This document shows, in pieces, positions 13,411 to 23,794 of a DNA stretch of 64,000 nt. Position numbers and translations under genes: made by a program. Position 1 is the stretch's first letter. Each line of letters starts with the position of its first letter. The notes under the pieces were generated by a model. It had not been told where the DNA came from. It was given only the letters and a program-made list of their open reading frames with translations, and did no database searches. The stretch comes from Archegozetes longisetosus (taxonomy: Eukaryota > Arthropoda > Arachnida > Sarcoptiformes > Trhypochthoniidae), in the NCBI GenBank assembly GCA_018873245.2, contig JAEMBT020000007.1, forward strand, positions 11,305,129 to 11,369,128, in the 5' to 3' direction.

Positions 13411-13723
13411 TGATATCAGGGTTTAGAATATTTACGAATATTTGATTAACTTTTCATTTATATAGTTATAACAGTCCAAAAAATAAGATATTCGTTCGAA
13501 TTATTAGTAAGAAAGTTATTTATTGCGCATCTAATTCAATACAAATATCTAAAATTAATACAATCAATACGTTTAACTGTATTTTAATAATTAATTTTTA
13601 TTTAGTTTTCCGAGATATTCAAATGTTTTATGGAAGACTTAATGCTCAAAAAGTATTTTTTGGAAGTGTTTCGAAAGCATTGAATCTATAAGTACAATCT
13701 CTGTTCAAAACATATTACTGATA
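13411..13723. other. AT-rich spacer
   Basis: Nothing was recognised between the terminal fragments and the hAT-like element that begins at 13,724. Confidence 0.4.
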
Positions 13724-14004
13724 CAGTACAGAGCAGTGAAGTTTAGATTCGAATTTTTATCAATTCAAGCATAAAAGTCGAAAAGTACTTCTTGCTTGAC
13801 TTTTGAAAACAAAAAGGCTTATTAGATAGTAGAAGATAAGGTAAAACCGAAAACTAATATAACATATTTAGTCATTAAGACATTAATGAGAACGAACTTT
13901 TACGTAAGAAAAGTTTTTAAAAAATTGAATCATAGTTTGTACATTTTATAGATTAAATGCCAACACAAAATACTTTCTCAAACATTTATTTAGTCCTTTA
14001 AAAC

Positions 14005-16498
14005 GTGTTTAAATATCTTAGAGAACTGAAAAGTAAAATGAAGCCTAAAAAGATCTCTAAAAAAATTCAAATTAAAGCCGCTATATTGGAAGGTAAACAA
14101 CATTTTGCTCATAAATCTGGAAAAATTATTCCCGCGAGAATTCAAACCAATAATATTGATTGTAGTTGTGAAATAAAATGTAAAACAACTCTGAGTGATG
14201 AACAAAAACGACAGTTTTTAATCGTTATAATTCATTAAAAAGTCATGAGCAGCAATACTTTTTCTCAAATCTATGGTAATTCCAGTCACAAATACTGGAA
14301 AGAAGATTCAGAAATTTGAGTATTTCATTGAGACCCAATCAGAGAAAAATGAGGTAAAAATTCTATTTATAAAGTATTGTATAGCTTAGAAGATATAAAT
14401 TTTTCAACATTTTGATTTGAATAAACTCTTGAAGTTTTGAATTTTTTCATGTACAGGGTTCAACAAGATCTTTTGCAAAGGGGTACAGCAAAAAGTACTT
14501 AATCTATAATTTTGAAGTGAATTTTATTAAATATGTTATAAAGACGAGAATAAAAGCTACAAGTTTAATATTCGGTATAGCCACCGTTTTCATAAAATAC
14601 ATCTTTAAGCCTTTTTTGATACTATAAAAGCAGCGTTCAAGTGATTCTGTATCAATTAAGCGGGGGTTTTCATTATATGTCCCGACCATTACAGAGGGTA
14701 TCAACAATTATAAAAACATGTTGAAATAAAAATCTTATTTGTATTCACGCTATATGGTCAGCTAATATTAAGTCGAGATGTGTCTTGAAGCGCAAGTTTC
14801 AAAATTTTTATTTTGAATTTTAACTGCATGAGTTATTTCCCTTTTGATTGTATTTCAGAAATAGCACGTTAATTTGCTTTTATCATCGATAGTCTTTTGC
14901 CGTACCCCCTTGCAAAAGATTTTGTTAAACCCTCTACATACAGAAATTTTAGTTTTTGAAAATTATTTGATAACTAGGATATTTTAAGTTTAATTATAAT
15001 TGTAATTCTTAGCTTCACAATAACGTTAGTCGAGTTAAAGTCTGTCAAAAAGTATTTTTGGGAATTCTCGGCATCAAAATAAGCGCCTTAAGACGAAAGA
15101 TATTAAAAAATCGTATGAATTCTAATGATATGAGAGGCAAACATAATTCTAGACCTAATAAAACACCTTATATAGCACGTGAAGATGTAAAAGACCTAGT
15201 AATATCACTACCGACTGAGCAAACACATTATGGGAAAAATAAAAACAAAAAATATTTATCAACTGAATTCGGGAGCGTCGCTAATATCTATAGACTTTTT
15301 TAGATTTATATCCAGAACACAAAATTGATGTTTTGTATACAGTGTTTTCTCAAATATTCAAAACTTATGAGATATCTATTAAGAAGCCAAGAGTTGATAT
15401 ATGCGAAGTTTGTGACAAATTGAGAATTCAAATCATTAATTACCAGAAAAACAAAGAAATTGAATCAATGAATGAGATAAAAAAAGAACTACTGTTGCAT
15501 GAAAATGAGGCTCAAAAGTTTTATTATTATAAAAACGAGATCAAAAATAAGCTTTTAAACGATATAACGCAAGCTGCAATTTGCTACGACTTTCAAAAAA
15601 ATCTTCAATTGCCTAAGACTAACGTTTCAGTCGAGTATTATTTACGAAAATTTTCTTGTTATAATTTTGGAATACATGACTTGAAATCAAATAAAGCGGT
15701 TATGTATTTGTATCCTGAGAATTTTGCAAAAAAGGGTTCCAATGAAGTTATTTCGTTCATTAATTACTATATTAATAATACTTTGAGTAGTGATGTGAAG
15801 ATTTTGCATATTTTTTCGGATAATTGTTTTTCTCAAAATAAAAACAAGTTCTTATGGGCATTTTATAAGCATATCACAATATGTGGCAAGCTCAATAAAA
15901 TTATTATCTATTATCCAAATCCTGGTCACTCACGTATGGAAATAGATGGAGATTTTGGACGGATTGAAGGCAATAAAAACATTATGAGAAAGTTTATTCT
16001 CCCTCAGAACATGAACGAATTATTAAAAACACGGGCATTGAAAACCCCTTCGAAGTGATTTCAGTAAATTATTCAAATTCTTATGACTCTCATTCTAATA
16101 ATAAAGTTGTAAAAGTTTATAAATATAAGGAAAAGTTGAGTAAAATTGTGAAAACTCAGATAAATCATTGTAAGAATGTAAGAAAAATAGAGTTCACTCG
16201 AAAAATATTAAAATTTCTTTTTCGTTGAGTGAAAATTGTGAACAAGAATTGGAAATTTTCAAACCAAACACCGACTTTACAAACTTTGATAATATTTTTA
16301 ATGATATTGATCTCGCGTATGAAAAACCTCTGCCTATATCTCGCGAAAAGCTTTTGGACATTTATAAGATTCTTGAATACGTTCCTAAAACAGTCAATTC
16401 AAAATTTTATGATACACTATACAGTTTGGACGATAATTCTTGTACAAAAAGTCAGAAATTATTACACGATCTGTTCGATAAAAACAATAAAAAAAATT
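14005..16498 (+). pseudogene. DUF7869-like transposase, broken by frameshifts and stops
   Basis: Coding pieces run in order. At 14,005-14,213 is an N-terminal part with CSCEIKCKTTLSDEQKRQ. After a frameshift comes a short piece to about 14,277. At about 15,012-15,300 is FLGILGIKISALRR, then RGKHNSRPNKTP. A frameshift near 15,300 leads to 15,305-16,040, another near 16,040 to a piece ending about 16,225, and then 16,225-16,498. The 15,333-16,058 reading (241 residues) holds a C-x2-C pair (Cys24, Cys27) and the acidic motifs AICYDFQ (Asp86), FSDNCFSQN (Asp163) and PGHSRMEIDGDFGRIE (Asp205, Asp207, Glu212). This order matches uncharacterised arthropod and cnidarian proteins annotated DUF7869; a DDE-type nuclease role is inferred. 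A possible intron covers 14,300-15,010. The breaks mean no functional product. Confidence 0.7.
14454..14934. mobile_element. 481-bp TA-flanked MITE inside the transposase region
   Basis: Inverted ends CAGGGTTCAACAAGATC (left) and GAGGGTTTAACAAAATC (right, reversed) continue into matching TTTTGCAA and GGGGTAC blocks. TA lies directly outside both ends (14,452-14,453 and 14,935-14,936), as expected for Tc1/mariner-type insertion. It carries no transposase. It sits between the first and second transposase coding pieces, either in an intron or as a disrupting insertion. Confidence 0.7.
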
Positions 16499-16916
16499 AA
16501 GAATTGAGTCAAAATGTAATAAAAAACTAAAAATAGGTAAATTTTAATTGTTAAACTGTGTCAGATGTATAAGTTTTTGATTTTTGAGAACAAATTTTTT
16601 TTTGATTATATTTAATGTGCAGTAAATATGAAGTTTCCTACTTATTAACTCAATAAATATTTCTTAAACTCAAAACTCATTGATATAAACTTGTAATGTG
16701 TCAACTCTGACAAATATGGAATAATTAAGTTGAAGTCAGTATTCGGTTAATTTTGTATTGAGTCAAACGCTGAATAAAGTTTAAAATGTAATTACAAGCC
16801 CTTTTGCTTTTTCAAACAAGTAGAGAAGTACTTTTCGACTTTAATGCTTGAATTGTACTTAAACATAGCATCGCTACAAAATTTGTTGTGCTAAAATATG
16901 CATAATAGACTGAGAA

Positions 16917-17407
16917 ATAACATGAAGTGACATTAATAATAAAAGATGGGTATGCGCGGGTGATTTGTAATAAATTAATATATAAAATAAGAAAATAAGA
17001 CTCACCAATTGTTGTAGAAGATAAAGAAAGTGAAATTTTCGACTTTAGTCTTCTTCAACACCTAAGAAAAAGGGACATTAATATTTTATGGAATCTCCGT
17101 TGACTTCAATTACCATCCAAACCCCATGCGGTGTCAACTCGACAATAACCTTCAAGTAATCACAGGATAAATTATCCCATATTTTTTTATTTCTTGCTTT
17201 AACTCGACGAGCGTCTGACTGACTGTTCACAAGACCGAAAACACGACACTCATCGAGTTAAAGCGAGAAATTAAGAAATATGGGATAATTTATTCCATGA
17301 TTGCTTGAAGTCACTTATCGCGTCGATGCTGCGTCGGATTTGGATGGTATTTTAAGCCAACGGGGATACCACAAAATATTAATATCACTTCATGTTTATT
17401 TCTAAAG
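16917..17407. mobile_element. Foldback element nested in the hAT-like arm
   Basis: ACATGAAGTGACATTAATA at the left is matched in inverse by ATTAATATCACTTCATG at the right. Between them, 17,076-17,390 is nearly palindromic, with arms of about 150 bp. The surrounding arm continues on both sides with sequence that is contiguous in the opposite arm (about 18,300-18,350), so the whole block is an insertion. A 10-bp direct repeat, GACATTAATA (16,929-16,938 and 17,074-17,083), brackets an extra 135 bp. Confidence 0.6.
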
Positions 17408-17997
17408 ATAAATAATTATGCTTTTTCGTCACTTAAAGCATAGAAAGCATGATTTCAGGCATGAAGCATAAAATAGTATGATTTCGCACTTTAAGCATGA
17501 AAACATAATACATACACCAAGCATGTTAGGGCATTATCTCAGGCTCTTAGCATAAAAAACATTAAAATATATACGTAGTTGTAAATAATTAAAAATTGAT
17601 TCAAGTGTTGACTATAACTGATAAAAACTAGAATTAAAAACAGTATTCAATGTTGTATTGTACGTAGAGACTTCAGAACTATAATATTTGAATCTATTGT
17701 AATGTTTTCACTTCACTCAAAATGCAAAGCCACGTAGAAAGTTCGTATTAATTAGATTCAATTGACTGTTTAGTTAATTATTTATCAATTTATATTTCAA
17801 TATTAATTGAATAATAACCACTTAGAGTTGACAATTTATCTGACTATCATTTGAATTCAGTCAAAATTCAAAACAAATTGTTGAAGTCGATGAGTTGAGT
17901 AAAAAATTAATAATGAAATCAGTCTTAATAGCAAAGTCAATTAGTTTATGAAAATTAAAGAGTGGTATGAACATCAATTGTTTTTAGCTATCTTTTA

Positions 17998-18155
17998 ATT
18001 CTTGTATCCGGGGCTGAAGTTGAGTGATCATTCAGTTCGCTAAATAACATACGGCTGAAAAGAGACGATGTCTCACGCCCGAAAACTTGAAAAATTTATT
18101 GTTTTTGAATTTCAATGCTAATAAATTTGACAAAAAACTGATTTTTAACAACTAA
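17998..18155 (+). pseudogene. hAT transposase C-terminal relic with stop and frameshift
   Basis: The frame reads ILVSGAEVE, an in-frame TGA where the family normally has Arg, then SFSSLNNIRLKRDDVS. After a one-base shift it reads TPENLKNLLFLNFNANKF. This is the hATC dimerisation motif also seen at 10,656-10,856, but from a different subfamily. It supports assigning the surrounding long-inverted-repeat element to hAT. It is not functional. Confidence 0.7.
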
Positions 18156-18439
18156 TTAATTATTACTTTTGTAAGTTAGTGCATTGATGCTTAACATTAG
18201 CATAAGCATAAAGCATGTGAGCATGATAGTATAAAAGCTGAACATAATTTTGAAGCATAAAAGCATGACTTTCCGAGAATAGGAAAGCATAAATTTCCAA
18301 AATTTTAAAGCATAATTATTTAACTATATTTGTTTCTTAGTCTATTAGACATATTCTAACACAAAAGATATTTTGTAGTGATGCTATGTTTAAGTGTAAT
18401 TAATACAAATTCGAGTCTAAACTTCACTGTATTGTACTG

Positions 18440-18970
18440 TGGAAGTGAGTTTTCATTGAAAGTAAAATCACAAATTTATGCTATCCCTAACTTTTCATCT
18501 GTACGCATCAGGAATCCAAGTAAAACTATTTGGCTTCAACTATACATTTGAATTTGCAAGCCTCATTTCTACTCATTCCGCTTTTCATGGATCAAATATT
18601 GACTTAAACTTTTTTGTATTCAACTCATGATTTAAAAAGTAGAAAAAAGAATTGGTCATTAGGAAAATTAGAAAATTGATAAAGTTCAAACAGACCCAAC
18701 GGTAATAGACTTTGGAGAAAAAGTGTAGCTTTCCTCTGGATGTTGTGTAAATTTCGCTTAAGTTTGAATTAAGGTTTGATTTTTTTCAGATTATACGGGT
18801 GGTTCACTCGCTTTTTTAAGGGAATACAGTAAAAACAGTAAGAGATACAAAATTGAAATAAATTCTATTAAATTCTACATAAAAATGAAATTAGAATGGC
18901 TCTGTTCAATAATCGTTGTAGTTACCATTTGCTAGTCGATCAGCTATCGAACTGTTTGGATATGAGAGTA
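18440..18970. other. AT-rich spacer
   Basis: No gene or repeat was recognised between the hAT-like and mariner-like elements. Confidence 0.4.
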
Positions 18971-21527
18971 CAGTCTTGGGATTTTATTTTGAGACACTGT
19001 ATGGAACCTTTCATATAACTTATGTGAACAGCGAAAAATATGATGAATAATGGAAATTAATTCTGATTTATTAATAATGCAATATTTTTATGGTATCAGA
19101 CAAAATATCGTCACCCCAGTGCTTTAATGCGCTGACTCGGAAAAGTCTGTTAATGAGAAATTTGAGTTTAATCGAAGTTTAGAATCGAAATTCTAAGAAA
19201 CTATAACAGCTATACAATTGATGATATAATATTTGAAATAGATGTGTTTAGTTCTTCTATTGTTGAGGAATACAGGGTGGACATTTTAAAACTGAACCCA
19301 ATCGAACATCAAGACTTTTTTTACTCATACTTTCTAAAGAAGTTTTATCAGAAAAGTCCAATATTAGAAAAGACCTGAATATGAACTTTTATTAAACGTA
19401 AATCTAAAATAGGAATAATTAGAAATAAAAATGGTGTTCACAACAGTCGAACGTACTGTGTGGTCGCTATCACCACTTTAGCTGAAGAGGCGCTACCTGA
19501 AGAAGTGGTTTAAAAAGTTTGACCAAACCAGTTTGAAGCTCCGCAGAAATACAAGTAAAAACAATATAAACATGATTTCATTATCATAATCTTTGGACAT
19601 GGATCAGTTGATGGAGATAATGAAATCATGTTTACACTGATTGTCCTTAACATTTGAAACGATTTGGAAATAAATAATGAAAATGAAAATAGAATAAATA
19701 ACGGCTGAAAGTTTGGTCAGTGTTTCTGGAAGCATGATTCAAAGGATTAGGCTCTGTTTGGAGAATAACTTTGGAAACTTTCAGCATTTACTGTAAATTC
19801 AAATATGCATTTTTCAAACACTTTTTAAATTTTGTTTACGAACTGATAAAAAGTACCTTTTTTATTAATGCCTTTTATTTTAGTATAAAGTGGTTAGACT
19901 GTTTTTTGATAGTAATCATAACGAAAGCGTTATCTCTGGTGACAAATTCAGTTTTAAAATGTCCATCCTGTATATGAATTCTGTAACTTTAAACTACCTA
20001 TAATCGGAACCAGGTTTTTGAGTTAGCGCTTCCTGGCTCTGAAAAATTCTTAAATTCTTGTTGCTATAGTGCGCTAACTCAATAAAATTCAAAAATACTT
20101 ATAGATGAGAAATCGTAAGAATATGAAGTAACTTTATTTAAAAGATTAAAGAAAGTTATTCCATAATTTAAAATTAAAACTTGAAAGCACAACAGAACCG
20201 AATCACGAACACAATGATGACCAAAACTCATTTAATTGTGTTACCGCTTATGACTTAAGCTCATAAAACCACTGACCACCAGTGTGGCCAGAATTAAAAA
20301 CTTAATTCTTTGAGGTTTAGTAAAAAACTTCAAAATTGAAAACATATTAAATGAAAAGATGTATAATTCAGGAATGTAATCCCTGGAGTTTATAATCTCA
20401 AGGAAAGACATCTGAAGACTGGAGTCAAGGTACTTTTCCTTGGTCATTTCTGGAAGATCTGGTCACTTTACTGACCACTACAAGTACTGCCACTGCGACA
20501 ACTACTCAGGCAGATAAAAAGCGATTTCACTATGCATTTACAAAACAGTCCAATATTTTAGGAAGTTTCAAAAAATTTGAGATAAAATATAAGTTCTATT
20601 TTCATTTTAATAGTTGTTGATAACTTAAATAATTTCGAATGTCTTAGTACATAGAGTTTGATTTTAATTATCAATAAATAATTATCTCTTTCCTGTCAGT
20701 CGATTGAAATCAAAATTAGATTTTTACTTTTGTGTAATAAAGCTTTGAATACTGAAAACTAAGGGAAAATGAATCCTGGACTAATATCCCAATTATCGAG
20801 AATCAATTAATCACTGGTTTGTTGAGCTCTAAATCAATCGAAATTCAGTCAAGCTAATAGTAATTAAAGTTTAATAGAAACTTTCTTTGCTCAATTTAAG
20901 ATAGTTTGTAAATTCACTTGCAAAATTATTAATAAAACTTTAAAACTTTGTGCTTAGCATCCATTCAAAATTCATTCCGTACAAACCTATTTAGAGAATG
21001 TTTGTATATCAGCAGTTGAGCGATTAGAGAGATTAATAAGATCTTAAGATTGAATAATGAGCGTTAAGTCTTGATTCGGTATGAAATGGATTGAAAATAT
21101 TACTTTCTCTCTGATTTTATACATGAGATAATTGATTTGATGCTTAAAAAATTTAAGAGTTAGCGCAACATAGCACTGAAAATTTTGGCTATAAAAAGAT
21201 AGCGCTGGAAATCTACTTGAAAATTTAGAGATTCGACTCAAGCAATTTATAGAGGTTCGATATCTTACTTCAAAAGTGGCGTTAACTCATTTGTGAAAAT
21301 TTTCGAGTTAGCGCATTATAGTATTGAGTTGACGATATCGTATACAAAGATTATTATATGTAATAATCTCGTGTGATACTTTCACGTGCGATATTTTGTT
21401 TGATACCACAAAATATTGCATTATTAATAAATCAGAATTAATTTCCATTATTCAGCATATTTTTTACCGTTCATGTAGGCTACATGAAAGATTGCATACG
21501 GTTTATCCAAATAAAATCCCAAGATTG
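18971..21527. mobile_element. Mariner-like element, copy 1, with nested insertions
   Basis: The ends begin CAGTCTTGGGATTTTATTTT (left) and CAATCTTGGGATTTTATTT (right, reversed), and similarity continues inward for about 150-200 bp. TA flanks both ends (18,969-18,970 and 21,528-21,529). Tc1/mariner elements insert at TA. No intact transposase remains. The 698-bp element at 19,273-19,970 lies inside it, and the motif GAGTTAGCGC recurs at 20,020, 20,071 (reverse), 21,157 and 21,305. Confidence 0.7.
19273..19970. mobile_element. 698-bp Tc1/mariner-type element nested in copy 1
   Basis: Terminal inverted repeats CAGGGTGGACATTTTAAAAC and CAGGATGGACATTTTAAAAC (right end reversed) differ at one position. 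TA is duplicated at 19,271-19,272 and 19,971-19,972. An internal perfect 18-bp inverted repeat (AAACATGATTTCATTATC at 19,568-19,585, complement at 19,616-19,633) forms a hairpin. No transposase domain was recognised. Confidence 0.7.
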
Positions 21528-22140
21528 TACAAGTTGTTCAAACAGATCTGTGCGGTTTTCAAGATATAACAATCAGCATTAGTTTCACTCAAAAATGAAT
21601 TTCCTTAAAAAAGCACGTGAATAACAATAGCAATAATAATAACTTTGATTAAATAGAAGTTTTCTGCAAAAGCTTCGAATCTGATATGAATTACTCTAGA
21701 AATTAAAAAAGATGCAAAGTTCGTACTGATAACCTGATTCAATCATGATTTGATAGAGAAACAAATTTGGAGTAAAACTAAGTTAATACCATCAATAGTT
21801 ATTGCCGTACCCGCTTGAAAAGCAAGCGAATCTCCCTTTATTAAACTGAGCAACACTGCCATATGTCTAATCTTTATTTTCTACCCGTAAACAACTGTTT
21901 ATCGGAATAATAATTATTACTCTATTTTTTGTATCTGCAAATCGACCAGAGTAAAACTTTCAATTTGGTAACATTGAAAAATAAAATCAACTAAAAATGA
22001 ATAAAACATCACGTTTAGGTCTAATTTACAAATTTTGACATTCTAACCAAATCGGGTCTAATAATAAAGCAATTTCCGAAACCTAATAAATGTGATTAAC
22101 CGATAAAATAAAAGTGAACTTTAAAACAGTTAAACTTAAA
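21528..22140. other. AT-rich intergenic DNA, nothing recognised
   Basis: No coding frame or repeat could be supported. Confidence 0.45.
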
Positions 22141-22575
22141 ATGCGTGCTTCTCTAAAGAGAATTCAGAGAAATTTTAATTATATTTTTAAAATATGGTAT
22201 CAAGTACACTAATATGATTTTTAGAAAAGGACCATCCGAATCAATCTGTAGTAGAGATTAGAAAATCATAGTTAATTTATTTTTTCGTATAGATTCCTAT
22301 ATGAATGTGACTAAAGATGCTGCTTCTTGCAAATCAATGGACAAGCTTTTAGACTGTATTTTTCGTATAAAGTATTCAGTATGTAAATACTTTTAATACA
22401 AAAATTATCATAATCGTATAGGAATTTATATGAAAAAATAGAATATAACTTTCTAATTTCTACTACAAATTGATTTGAATGGTTTTTTTTCTCTAAAAGC
22501 TACATTACTATATCTGATACCATATTTTAAAACATAATGAAAGTCTTTCTGAATTTTCTTTAGAGGAGCATGCAT
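22141..22575. mobile_element. MITE with terminal repeats of about 160 bp
   Basis: 22,141-22,300 is repeated in inverse at about 22,415-22,575. Matching blocks, in order from each end, include CTCTAAAGA, AAATATGGTATCA, AATC(A/T)AT(C/T)TGTAGTAGA and ATAGATTCCTATA. Only about 115 bp separates the arms. It has no coding capacity and no clear target duplication. Confidence 0.65.
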
Positions 22576-23144
22576 TGTCAGTAGAATTTTTATTTACAAA
22601 TAGTTTTCATTTAGAGCAGTTTATTTGTAGAATTCCAAAATATCGATAAATTTATTTTAAAAATGAAAAATCAGCAAAATTCGTAGTCTAAAATAATTTT
22701 ATACTATTTTATGTTTCCTTGTGAGATATCACTTAAATTATTAATATTTTCTGATTCTGAAGTTTATGAAGTTCGGACTATTTTCATATTATAAAAAGGG
22801 TATGTGAATCAGAAAGTACTTTCCTAAATGTTAACTAAAATTAAAGCCCTTTTCAACTGTAAGATTAGGATACTGGAGGTCGTTTCGAGTCTCTTTAATC
22901 CTGTAGAACAATTCTGGTACGAATCTTAGACTTAATCCTTACTTAATTATAAGATCGATCAATCGAACTTGTCTTTAAATTAAGTCTCGATCTTCAATTT
23001 ACGAGTGCTTTGAGAATCGATCATTACTTAAAATCGCACTAAACTTGATCTTAAGTTAAAGATCGCTTCGAGAATAGCCCCCCTGAATCAAAGTTTTGAT
23101 CCCAAATATTTGCAATAAGTCAGTAAGTTATTGAATTGATTGTT
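22576..23144. other. AT-rich DNA with repeated GATCG-type blocks
   Basis: Around 22,915-23,080, blocks such as ACTTAAT and AAGATCGAT recur in both orientations, suggesting an old foldback. No gene was recognised. Confidence 0.35.
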
Positions 23145-23794
23145 CAGTCTTGGGGTTTGATTTTGAGACACTGTATGCAATCTCTCATATAACTTATATG
23201 AAAAGCAAAATATGTGCTGAATAATCCAAATTTAATTCTGATTTATAGAAATTTTTGTGGTATCAAACAAAATTTTCGCACTTTAAAATATTGAACGAGA
23301 ACATTACATACGATAATTGTTGTATGCGATATTTTGTCTCCGAAATAGTTATCGATGAATTTTTTAAATATTATAATCAATTTTCATTAATTGTTAAGTT
23401 ATTGTAAAAAATAGCGGCCTCAGTAATTTTTTATCTTGCTCAGTTGTTTTTCGTTTTCTTATCTTTTTCTTCGGTTCAATTGAGTTATGAATTAGAAAAT
23501 AGTCACCTATTCTTCTAACTGTTTCATGACCATAACTAAGTTCTCTAACTATTGCACGCAAACTTTTCTTCTGTTCTAATCTCTATAAGATTCGAGCTCT
23601 TTGATTGAGTGTCAAAGATGTATTTACATTCATTAAAAACTCGTGTTTTGATACATACTTTCTGTTATTGTAAATGAAAGTTTATCATAAGTTCAAGGTT
23701 TGATATGAATTAGTCAGTAAAGTGCATATTATTTGATTAAGGATTTTATGAAAGGTAGAGTACGGTGTCTCAAAATTAAATCCTAAGATTACTG
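23145..23794 (-). mobile_element. Mariner-like element, copy 2 (650 bp)
   Basis: The left end CAGTCTTGGGGTTTGATTTT and the right end (CAGTAATCTTAGGATTTAAT, reversed) match the ends of the copy at 18,971 through GAGACACTGTATG and the block around TTCTGATTTAT. It contains a transposase helix-turn-helix relic on the minus strand. TA duplications are not intact. Confidence 0.65.
23415..23633 (-). pseudogene. Tc1/mariner-type transposase N-terminal helix-turn-helix, relic
   Basis: From ATG at 23,633 the minus strand reads MNVNTSLTLNQRARIL, an in-frame TAG, then RLEQKKSLRAIVRELSYGHE, TVRRIGDYF and a Lys-rich stretch to RPL. The pattern L-x-x-x-x-RA-x-IL, then S-L-R-x-I-x-R-E-L, then T-V-R-R is the bipartite DNA-binding head of Tc1/mariner or pogo transposases, which recognises the terminal repeats. 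The catalytic DDE part is absent. One stop and the truncation make it a pseudogene. Confidence 0.6.

Larger units (their letters stand above)
13766..16850 (+). mobile_element. 3.1-kb DNA transposon with DUF7869-like transposase, AATT duplication
   Basis: The ends are inverted copies of about 25 bp, beginning CAAGCATAAAAGTCG at the left and CAAGCATTAAAGTCG when the right end is read in reverse. AATT occurs immediately outside both ends (13,762-13,765 and 16,851-16,854). The right arm of the surrounding hAT-like element preserves the same site with a single AATT (around 18,398), so the insertion and its 4-bp duplication are visible directly. The body encodes a broken transposase. Relatives in the window are at 12,284-13,064, 13,080-13,410 and 40,131-40,377. 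Confidence 0.8.
13724..18439 (+). mobile_element. Outer hAT-like element with long terminal inverted repeats, host of nested insertions
   Basis: The left arm (13,724-13,765, continued at 16,855-16,917 and after about 17,408) is repeated in inverse at the right (about 18,200-18,439). Both ends begin CAGTACA followed by a conserved stretch with GTGAAGTTTAGA. The arms carry many AAGCAT/ATGCTT motifs (17,417-17,540 and 18,190-18,310), like the subterminal transposase sites of hAT elements. The interior holds a hAT C-terminal relic at 17,998-18,155. Without the later insertions the element is about 1.1 kb. No matching 8-bp duplication was found, so the outermost base is uncertain. Confidence 0.6.

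Noticed and set aside
13716-18447. 8-bp target duplication for the outer hAT-like element
   Set aside because: tactgata and tggaagtg do not match, so no duplication is claimed.
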